A stretch of DNA of 64,000 nucleotides from JAJFUE01 sp039683515 (GTDB lineage Bacteria; Sumerlaeota; Sumerlaeia; MVZB01). Below are positions 59,506 through 64,000 of this stretch, one piece after another. Where the stretch lies: the NCBI GenBank assembly GCA_039683515.1, contig JBDKRG010000059.1, forward strand, positions 62,001 to 126,000, written 5' to 3'. Every line of letters begins with the position of its first letter. Positions within the stretch are counted from its first letter, which is position 1. Below the pieces are notes generated by a model, which had not been told where the DNA came from, did not search any database, and saw nothing but the letters and a program-made list of their open reading frames with translations. The position numbers and the translations under genes are program-made.

Positions 59506-60422
59506 CGCGTCTCCTCCTCGTTCATCAAGGCCGGACGAAGCGCCCCCTTGACGCGGGCGACGAAGATTTCTTCGAGCGAGGGGGTTTGTTCCTCGGCGAT
59601 CCGCGCGCCCATTTCCCGGATGGCGGAACGGACCGCTTCGCTCGCGCCGTTGACGATGCACGTCCACTCGCGGCCGTCGCCCTCGATCGCCAGCGCGCCG
59701 GGCAGGACGGGTCTGGCCGCCGGCGGCTGGTCAAAGGCGATCGTGATGCGGCGGTGGCTTTCCTTGACCTCATCCAGCGCGCCGGACAGCACCAGCCGGC
59801 CGCCGTGGATCATCGCGACGCGGTCGGCGACGCGCTCGACCTCGTCGAGCAAATGCGACGAGAACAGAACCGTCCGCCCCTCGTCGGCGACCGTGCGGAT
59901 GATCGCCGCCAGGATGTCGCGCCGCACGACGGCGTCCAGGCCCGAGCTCGGCTCGTCGAGCAGGAGCAGCTCGGGCCGGTGCGCCAGCGCGATCAGCAGC
60001 CCCGCCTGCGCCCGCTGCCCCCGCGACAGGCTCCCGACCTTCTGGTCGATCTTGAGCCCGAACGCCCGCAGCAGCTCGCCCGCGTAGCCGTCGTCCCAGC
60101 CCGGGTAAAACGCCCGCGTGTAGTTCATCAGCTCGCCGACGCGCATCCAGTCGGGCAGGTCGCGGTCCTCCGATAAATATCCGATCCGGCCGAGGACGCC
60201 CGGCGGATCGCCCACCGGGTCGAGGCCGAAGACGCGCACGCTCCCCTGCCTGGCGCGCAGGAGCCCGAGGAGGTGCTTGATGAGCGTCGTCTTGCCGGCG
60301 CCGTTTTCGCCGACGAGGCCGAAGACGCAGCCCCGCGGCACGTCGAGCGTGACGCTCTCGATCGCCTGCGTTTTGCCGAACCGGCGCGAGAGTTCGCGAA
60401 CCTCGATCACGTTGCCGTCCAT
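59502..60422 (-). CDS. ABC transporter ATP-binding protein (YtrB-like)
   Basis: A 306-residue ATPase: Walker A GENGAGKTT, signature LSRGQRAQAGLL, Walker B LLLLDEPSSGLDAVVRRD and H-loop FSSHLLDEVERVADRV. The C-terminal 80 residues are a family-typical extension (ITIAFDQPPAARPV ... TPSLEEIFVARV). It is the second gene after the GntR regulator, with which it is separated by a 206-nt gap holding a large inverted repeat. Provides energy for the permease downstream. Confidence 0.92.
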   Translation of the reverse strand: MDGNVIEVRELSRRFGKTQAIESVTLDVPRGCVFGLVGENGAGKTTLIKHLLGLLRARQGSVRVFGLDPVGDPPGVLGRIGYLSEDRDLPDWMRVGELMNYTRAFYPGWDDGYAGELLRAFGLKIDQKVGSLSRGQRAQAGLLIALAHRPELLLLDEPSSGLDAVVRRDILAAIIRTVADEGRTVLFSSHLLDEVERVADRVAMIHGGRLVLSGALDEVKESHRRITIAFDQPPAARPVLPGALAIEGDGREWTCIVNGASEAVRSAIREMGARIAEEQTPSLEEIFVARVKGALRPALMNEEETR

Positions 60423-60448
60423 TTGGAACCCCTTTCGGAGAATCGTTC

Positions 60449-60625
60449 AAAATCGGGCAAAATCATTCAAAAATTCGAAACAAAGCTAATGAAAATACAT
60501 ATTCATAATAAATTATCCCAACGCCGGCCGCCGCGCGCAACGAATGGCTTTTGGAATCATTGAAATATTCGATCTTTATTTTCCTCGTCATTGTTTCGAA
60601 TTTCCGAATGATTTTGACCGATTTT
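60449..60625. repeat. 35-bp inverted repeats flanking 107 nt (hairpin or MITE-like element)
   Basis: 60449-60483 and 60591-60625 are reverse complements over 35 nt with three mismatches (cores AAAATCG.GCAAAATCATTC and GAATGATTTTG.CCGATTTT). The enclosed 107 nt contain no ORF. It lies between the GntR gene and the ATPase gene, so it is within the presumed operon. The arms use the same 'gaatgattttgaa' words as the repeats at 56575, so it may be a folded member of that family. Confidence 0.75.
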
Positions 60626-60628
60626 GAT

Positions 60629-61006
60629 TTATTTCATCATCTCGCTGCGCTGCTTGAGCAATTTCACGAGCTCTTCCATCTCGAAGTCCATCTGGCGCGC
60701 CTCGGCCAGGACCAGGTCGATCCGCTCGGCGAGGATCCGCCGCTGCTCGGCGCGGGTCAGCGGCGAGCCCCCCTCCGCGACGTAGACGCCGGCCCCGCGC
60801 CGGGTCATGATCAGCCCCGCCGTCTCCAGCTCGCGGTAGGCCCGCGCCACCGTGTTCGGGTTGACGACGAGTTGCTCGGCCAGCCGCCGCACGGGCGGGA
60901 GCTGCTCGCCGGGGCCGAGCCGGCCCGAGGCAATGAGGTATTTGACCTGGTTCAGGATCTGCAGGTAAATGGGCAAGCCGTCGTGGGAAGAAATATGGAT
61001 CTGCAT
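60629..61006 (-). CDS. GntR-family regulator, YtrA subfamily
   Basis: A 125-residue protein. The winged helix-turn-helix (IYLQILNQVKYLIASGRLGPGEQLPPVRRLAEQLVVNPNTVARAYRELETAGLI) is followed by the short helical dimerisation tail typical of YtrA, without a ligand domain. It should repress its own operon with the ABC transporter. A perfect operator lies at the promoter just upstream. Confidence 0.92.
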   Translation of the reverse strand: MQIHISSHDGLPIYLQILNQVKYLIASGRLGPGEQLPPVRRLAEQLVVNPNTVARAYRELETAGLIMTRRGAGVYVAEGGSPLTRAEQRRILAERIDLVLAEARQMDFEMEELVKLLKQRSEMMK

Positions 61007-61029
61007 GGCCGTCTCCGATCTCCTGAATT

Positions 61030-61061
61030 ATTGTATTAATACATTAATACAATTCTGTCAA
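61030..61061 (-). promoter_or_regulatory. promoter and GntR/YtrA operator
   Basis: On the minus strand TTGACA (61061-61056), 17-nt spacer, TAATAC (61038-61033). The palindrome ATTGTATTAAT-AC-ATTAATACAAT (61030-61053) is perfect in its 11-nt arms and covers the -10 box and spacer, as a repressor site should. Confidence 0.82.
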
Positions 61062-61163
61062 GCAATTTTTGGGGCGGGCCGGAACCCCGGCGGCGGTTTC
61101 GGAGGTGGTTGTCCTAATATGCTACTGATTTATCAAGGTTTAACTGGTCCAAAGTGCTTTTTC

Positions 61164-61198
61164 GTTGACTTGAACTGTCATTATGTCAACAATATTAA
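61164..61198 (+). promoter_or_regulatory. promoter with inverted repeat before the MarR gene
   Basis: TTGAAC (61170-61175), 17-nt spacer, TATTAA (61193-61198) is a plausible promoter. GTTGAC (61164-61169) and GTCAAC (61185-61190) form an inverted repeat over the -35 and spacer, a likely autoregulatory MarR site. Confidence 0.5.
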
Positions 61199-61231
61199 GT
61201 GTATCGACTCCCCCCTAAGTGAGGCCGCACG

Positions 61232-61708
61232 ATGAGCCTACAAGAAGAACTCAATTTCCCCAATCCGGTGCTGAATCCCCGGCATGAGACGATGATCAGC
61301 CTGGTGCTGACCGGCGCTCTCCTGACCAAGGAGGGCGACCGGCTCCTGAACCCATACGGCCTGACCGACAGCCAATTCAACGTCCTGATGCTCCTGCGCT
61401 ACCAGACCGAGGACGGGCAGCTGAACCAGACGCAGCTGGGGCGCATGCTCCTCGTCAACCGCTCCAACGTGACCGGCCTGATCGACCGGATGGAAAAGGC
61501 GGGCTGGGTGCAGCGCATCTCCAAGTCGGGCGATCGCCGGGTCAACCAGATCAAGCTGACCAATGCCGGCCGGCGGCTGGTGGAAAAAGCGGAAAAGGCG
61601 TATTTTGCGCGGATCGAGCAGGTTTTGGCCCCCATCAGCGAGAGCGAGCAGATCGCCCTCAAGGACATGCTGAGCCGCATCCGGCAATCGATCCACGTCG
61701 AGCCGTAA
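61232..61708 (+). CDS. MarR-family transcriptional regulator
   Basis: A 158-residue winged-helix regulator: YGLTDSQFNVLMLLRYQ, NQTQLGRMLLVNRSNVTGLIDRMEKAGWVQRISKSGDRRVNQIKLTNAGRRL. The wing and the basic DRR motif are intact. It stands alone with its own promoter and terminator; no target transporter is adjacent on the same strand. The ligand is unknown. Confidence 0.92.
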   Translation: MSLQEELNFPNPVLNPRHETMISLVLTGALLTKEGDRLLNPYGLTDSQFNVLMLLRYQTEDGQLNQTQLGRMLLVNRSNVTGLIDRMEKAGWVQRISKSGDRRVNQIKLTNAGRRLVEKAEKAYFARIEQVLAPISESEQIALKDMLSRIRQSIHVEP

Positions 61709-61743
61709 GCCGCGTTTGGATTCGGTGCCATGGACAAGATCCG

Positions 61744-61778
61744 GCCCGCCGCGGGTTGACCCTTGCGGCGGGCTTTTT
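61744..61778 (+). terminator. rho-independent terminator after the MarR gene
   Basis: GCCCGCCGC (61744-61752) pairs with GCGGCGGGC (61765-61773), followed by TTTTT. Confidence 0.9.
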
Positions 61779-61785
61779 CGTCGTC

Positions 61786-61821
61786 AAAAAGAATGACCCC
61801 GGACTGGGCCGGTCCGGGGTC
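61786..61821 (-). terminator. rho-independent terminator of the first-strand pilin gene
   Basis: On the minus strand GACCCCGGA/TCCGGGGTC (61821-61813 with 61803-61795) is followed by ATTCTTTTTG. Ends the pilin transcript of 61876-62265. Confidence 0.82.
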
Positions 61822-61875
61822 GCGTTGCGATGGGAAGGAGGGAAGGAGAGAGAGGGAATCCTTAAAGCCGCCCTT

Positions 61876-62265
61876 TTATTGCTGATTGTGGTCCAGCGGC
61901 GAGACCACGGAACATTCGGCGGCGATTGAAATCGAGTTGATCGTGTATTCGCCGCCGCCGGGGCAGACGGGCTGCTTGTTCAGGTAACCGGTGCCGTCGG
62001 CGCTGACCAGATCGGTCCACTGCGGAACGGCATCGACGTCCTGCTTGTATTCGAGGGCCCACTGTTCCTTGGCGCCATCGATCTTGGTAAGGTTCTCCTG
62101 GCATACGCGCTGCTGCGACAGGAGTCGCTGCTTCATCCAGGTCGGGGCCGCAATCGCTATGATGATCCCCAGAATCGCCACGACAATCATGATCTCCACG
62201 AGCGTGAAGCCGCGAGAGCCGCGTGCGATCCGTGCTGCGTGATTAACCGGCCTCATGGAATTCAT
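61876..62265 (-). CDS. type IV pilin/pseudopilin-like protein A
   Basis: A 129-residue prepilin. A basic leader ends in SRG|FTLVEIMIVVAILGIIIAIAAPTW, with the prepilin peptidase site after glycine and glutamate at +5. The mature part begins with QENLTKIDGAKEQWALE, has a cysteine pair and ends in SVVSPLDHNQQ. It is paralogous with the next gene along its whole length. Such short pilins occur as major subunits in PVC-type bacteria. It is transcribed after, but separated by a terminator from, the second pilin. Confidence 0.88.
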   Translation of the reverse strand: MNSMRPVNHAARIARGSRGFTLVEIMIVVAILGIIIAIAAPTWMKQRLLSQQRVCQENLTKIDGAKEQWALEYKQDVDAVPQWTDLVSADGTGYLNKQPVCPGGGEYTINSISIAAECSVVSPLDHNQQ

Positions 62266-62304
62266 ATCCGGTCATCCTTGACGGAATTTGGAACCGAGAG
62301 GTCA

Positions 62305-62344
62305 AAAAGAAGGGCGATAGTCGATTGTGACGATCTACCGCCCT
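62305..62344 (-). terminator. terminator between the two pilin genes
   Basis: On the minus strand AGGGCGGTAG/CTATCGCCCT, with one mismatch, is followed by TCTTTTTG. The structure also has a T-run on the plus strand. Confidence 0.75.
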
Positions 62345-62380
62345 TTTTGTTACCCTAACATCTTGCCACACGCGCGCCGA

Positions 62381-62743
62381 TTACAGGTCGGCCAGGCTGT
62401 GCGGGCTGCCAAGGCTGCAGCTCGGATCGGTGCTGACGCTGCCGATCGTGTAGGTGCCGCCACCGGGGCAGGCCGGCTCTTTCTTCATGTAGCCGGAGCC
62501 GTCCGTCTGGACCAGGTCGGTCCACGCCGGGCTGTCGGAAGCGCCCTTGTTGTTCTCGAGCGCCCACTGTTCCTTCGCGCCGTCGATCTTGGACAGGTTT
62601 TCCTGGCAGGCGCGAGCACGCGACTGGGTACGGGCCTGGACGAAGCCGGGGACCGCGATCGCGATCAGGATGCCGATGATCGCCACAACGATCATGATCT
62701 CAACAAGCGTGAAAGCCTTCCGTGTCTTTGAGAAAAGCTTCAT
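62381..62743 (-). CDS. type IV pilin/pseudopilin-like protein B
   Basis: A 120-residue prepilin with leader MKLFSKTRKA|FTLVEIMIVVAIIGILIAIAVPGF; the cleavage would be after alanine instead of glycine, which the peptidase tolerates less well. The mature part (QENLSKIDGAKEQWALENN, TDGSGYMKKEPACPGGGTYTIG) is a clear paralogue of pilin A. GGAGGTGG is a strong SD. The pair arose by tandem duplication. Confidence 0.88.
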   Translation of the reverse strand: MKLFSKTRKAFTLVEIMIVVAIIGILIAIAVPGFVQARTQSRARACQENLSKIDGAKEQWALENNKGASDSPAWTDLVQTDGSGYMKKEPACPGGGTYTIGSVSTDPSCSLGSPHSLADL

Positions 62744-63027
62744 TGATCCACCTCCGTGTATTGATCCGAGTCCCTTGGGGGATTCTCGTTGTTCCCTTCG
62801 CCGATCTGATTCAGCAAAGCTAATGCCAATTCTCGGTTCGATTTTCTATTAGCTTTGATTTCCCTCCTTTTCGGCCAGATATCCAATGTTTTCAGCGTCT
62901 TGTCGGATGTCGTCGATTTTTTCATCGGCCGCCGGGGCCGCCGCCGCGGCCGTCCCGCCGGCCTCGGCCTGGGTAATGGGCAGGACATTACCCATTCGCG
63001 CGTGTAACCCCTTACCCGTCGGTGGCC
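62744..63027. other. 284-nt leader region of pilin B
   Basis: No convincing gene. GGGTAATG (62971-62978) and CATTACCC (62986-62993) form a perfect 8-bp hairpin with a 7-nt loop. A GC-rich, Ala/Pro/Arg-coding-like stretch (62930-62970) lies next to it. No c-di-GMP riboswitch consensus was found. Promoter boxes for the pilin gene are not clear. Confidence 0.4.
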
Positions 63028-63070
63028 AAAAAAAGAGCCCTTGTTACCGGGGTACAGCAATCAAGGACTC
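63028..63070 (-). terminator. rho-independent terminator of csrA-fliW
   Basis: On the minus strand GAGTCCTTG (63070-63062) pairs with CAAGGGCTC (63043-63035), one G-U pair included, followed by seven T (63034-63028). Confidence 0.85.
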
Positions 63071-63097
63071 GGGAACCGGCGCGCGGCGGCCGGACGG

Positions 63098-63589
63098 TTA
63101 CGAGGCCGCGCGTTCCATTTCCACGAACTCGCACTCTTCATCCGTCTTGCCGCCGCCCAGCGTCGTGAACACGGGCGAGTTGATCTGGTAGCAGTTGGTG
63201 CTCAGCACCACCTGGCGGCCGCGCCGCGTCTCGACGTTGACGACCAGCGGGGCCTTGAGGTTCGCGGTCATCATCAGCGGGGCGTTGTGCGGGATCGTGG
63301 CGATCGCCATCAGGGCGCAGCAGTTGGGCAGGTCGGTGCCGATGATGCGCTCGGTGTCGACGTCGATCTCGAACCGGTAGTCGGAGACGATCTGGTACGG
63401 ATCGAGCACGATGAACGCGAGGTCGGCGTTGTCCAGCGACTGAAGCCACTTGAACGGGCTGCCGTTGGCGTCATGCTCGAGCAGGATGTAACGCTTGTTG
63501 TCGGGAAAGCCGAGCACGCCTTCAGGGAAGCTCATGACGACTTCGTCGGTGAATTCGATCTCGCCAAAACGTGTGGTCCTGAATTTCAT
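63098..63589 (-). CDS. fliW: FliW, flagellar assembly factor and CsrA antagonist
   Basis: A 163-residue beta-barrel protein: RTTRFGEIEFTDEVVMSFPEGVLGFPDNKRYILLEH, FKWLQSLDNADLAFIVLDP, NCCALMAIATIP, NLKAPLVVNVETRRGRQVVLS. FliW binds flagellin or CsrA in a partner switch. ATG 63589 has AAAGGAAA upstream; the longer frame reaches back into csrA. The 35-nt gap to csrA and shared terminator show a csrA-fliW operon. No flagellin gene is visible in the window. Confidence 0.93.
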   Translation of the reverse strand: MKFRTTRFGEIEFTDEVVMSFPEGVLGFPDNKRYILLEHDANGSPFKWLQSLDNADLAFIVLDPYQIVSDYRFEIDVDTERIIGTDLPNCCALMAIATIPHNAPLMMTANLKAPLVVNVETRRGRQVVLSTNCYQINSPVFTTLGGGKTDEECEFVEMERAAS

Positions 63590-63624
63590 TGCTGCCGTTT
63601 CCTTTGCTGACTGAAATCCGCGCT

Positions 63625-63885
63625 TCAAACCAGGGGCCGCCCCCCCCCGTCACCCTTGTGCTGTTGCCAGATCGAGGTGAGCGCGTCGACCGTTGAGGGA
63701 CTGGACTGGGCCGCCATTTCGTTTTCCTGCCGGATCAGCGAGTAAATCTCGTCGCGGTGGACCATGATGTTCTTGGGCGCATCCACGCCCAGCCGAACCT
63801 GGTTGCCGCGAATCTCGATCACCTTGATCGTGATCGAATCGCCAATCCGGATCCCCTCGCCGGACTTCCGTGTCAAAATCAGCAT
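63625..63885 (-). CDS. csrA: CsrA carbon storage regulator
   Basis: An 86-residue RNA-binding protein: MLILTRKSGEGIRIGDSITIKVIEIRGNQVRLGVDAPKNIMVHRDEIYSLI. The RNA-contact residues L4 and R44-type region (VHRDEIY) are present. A C-terminal extension of about 30 residues (AAQSSPSTVDALTSIWQQHKGDGGGRPLV) is longer than in E. coli CsrA, as is common in FliW-containing bacteria. AAGGAAG is the SD, spaced 7 nt. Confidence 0.96.
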   Translation of the reverse strand: MLILTRKSGEGIRIGDSITIKVIEIRGNQVRLGVDAPKNIMVHRDEIYSLIRQENEMAAQSSPSTVDALTSIWQQHKGDGGGRPLV

Positions 63886-63894
63886 CGGTTAACT

Positions 63895-63915
63895 TCCTTG
63901 TTCTACGTTCCTTGT
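63895..63915 (-). promoter_or_regulatory. two CsrA-type ACAAGGA motifs in the csrA leader
   Basis: Read on the minus strand, ACAAGGA occurs at 63915-63909 and again at 63901-63895. The second overlaps the csrA Shine-Dalgarno. This matches the known CsrA binding core (ACARGGA) and the classic double-site layout for autorepression. Confidence 0.65.
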
Positions 63916-64000
63916 GGGGACACCGAATCTGTTAATCTCTACGGTATGAACCGCTCAAATCTTTAGCCGCGGGATAACTTTTCTGTTTCGTTTACGGCTG

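Noticed and set aside
59506..59667. N-terminal extension of the ABC permease from 59667
   Set aside because: This part is the ATPase gene read in another frame; ATG 59505 has a strong SD and the usual ATGA overlap.
62740..62925. Possible 61-residue protein (starting MKKSTTSDKTLK) ending at the pilin B start
   Set aside because: Codon use is unlike the genome, it reads through the pilin SD, and no family is recognisable. Probably untranslated leader.

Overview
This is a GC-rich bacterial chromosomal window of 64 kb, densely coded on both strands. No ribosomal RNA is present, so the organism can only be inferred. Pointers are the GC-rich codon use, the short pilins of the 'NLxKIDGAKEQWALE' type, a ThiD2-ThiE fusion, a heparinase-like lyase, an M6 protease with jelly-roll-like repeats, csrA-fliW, and many low-complexity intergenic word repeats. 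Together these suggest an uncultivated, probably Gram-negative-type bacterium from the PVC group or a neighbouring lineage such as Sumerlaeota or Hydrogenedentota. This placement is inference, not proof.

Layout. (1) 1-1425: end of an unknown gene, then a TauE/SafE exporter with a DUF1634 partner. (2) 1616-7526: thiamine cluster. It holds ThiD2-ThiE on the minus strand, then a sigma70 promoter, a TPP riboswitch, a ThiS-ThiF fusion, ThiS, an inserted lipoprotein gene, ThiG, ThiH, and a TenI-like protein on the minus strand. ThiC and ThiD are not in the window. (3) 7571-9397: an epimerase and a MerR/B12-fold regulator. (4) 9782-18046: a surface-glycan cluster of a Wzt-like ATPase, a 1158-residue protein with a long 20-residue repeat array and an FkbM methyltransferase domain, and a DUF115-GT4 fusion. 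The first and third proteins share an unusual leucine-rich C-terminal module. (5) 18104-35475: housekeeping and metabolic genes: RNA uracil methyltransferase, QueE, FAH-family hydrolase, nucleotide-sugar dehydrogenase, ArgC, iron-type dehydrogenase with a coupled glycosyltransferase and GNAT, membrane acyltransferase, STAS-HDOD, MFS and a secreted heparinase-like lyase. (6) 35500-37511: a small AT-richer insertion at a tRNA-Leu gene, flanked by 118-bp direct repeats. It carries two co-transcribed genes, a beta-sandwich/zinc-ribbon protein and a HEPN-like protein with an RX4H motif. This is my best candidate for an undescribed system. (7) 37906-49861: M6 protease, orphan DppB-like permease, M23-like peptidase, rplM-rpsI with promoter and terminator, lipoprotein, GT39-like membrane protein, unknown membrane protein, MA-type metalloprotease. 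(8) 50105-57882: a rhomboid protease with a large repeat-bearing extension next to a divergent Hsp70, then a class V aminotransferase and a GT4. (9) 57928-61708: a GntR-ATPase-permease operon of the YtrA type with a clear operator, and a MarR regulator. (10) 61876-63885: two paralogous prepilins, then csrA-fliW with two CsrA-type motifs in the leader.

A striking genome-wide trait is the intergenic DNA. At least four families of short-word repeats recur: 'cacgaaa/gcagag', 'gaatttcgatattcg', 'caatccgcaatccg' and 'gtgctcgtaatcg'. They sit directly at gene ends, sometimes encode a C-terminal tail, and sometimes supply the ribosome-binding site of the next gene. All start choices below are my own readings from spacing, Shine-Dalgarno (SD) sequences and family alignment. 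Nothing was checked against a database.
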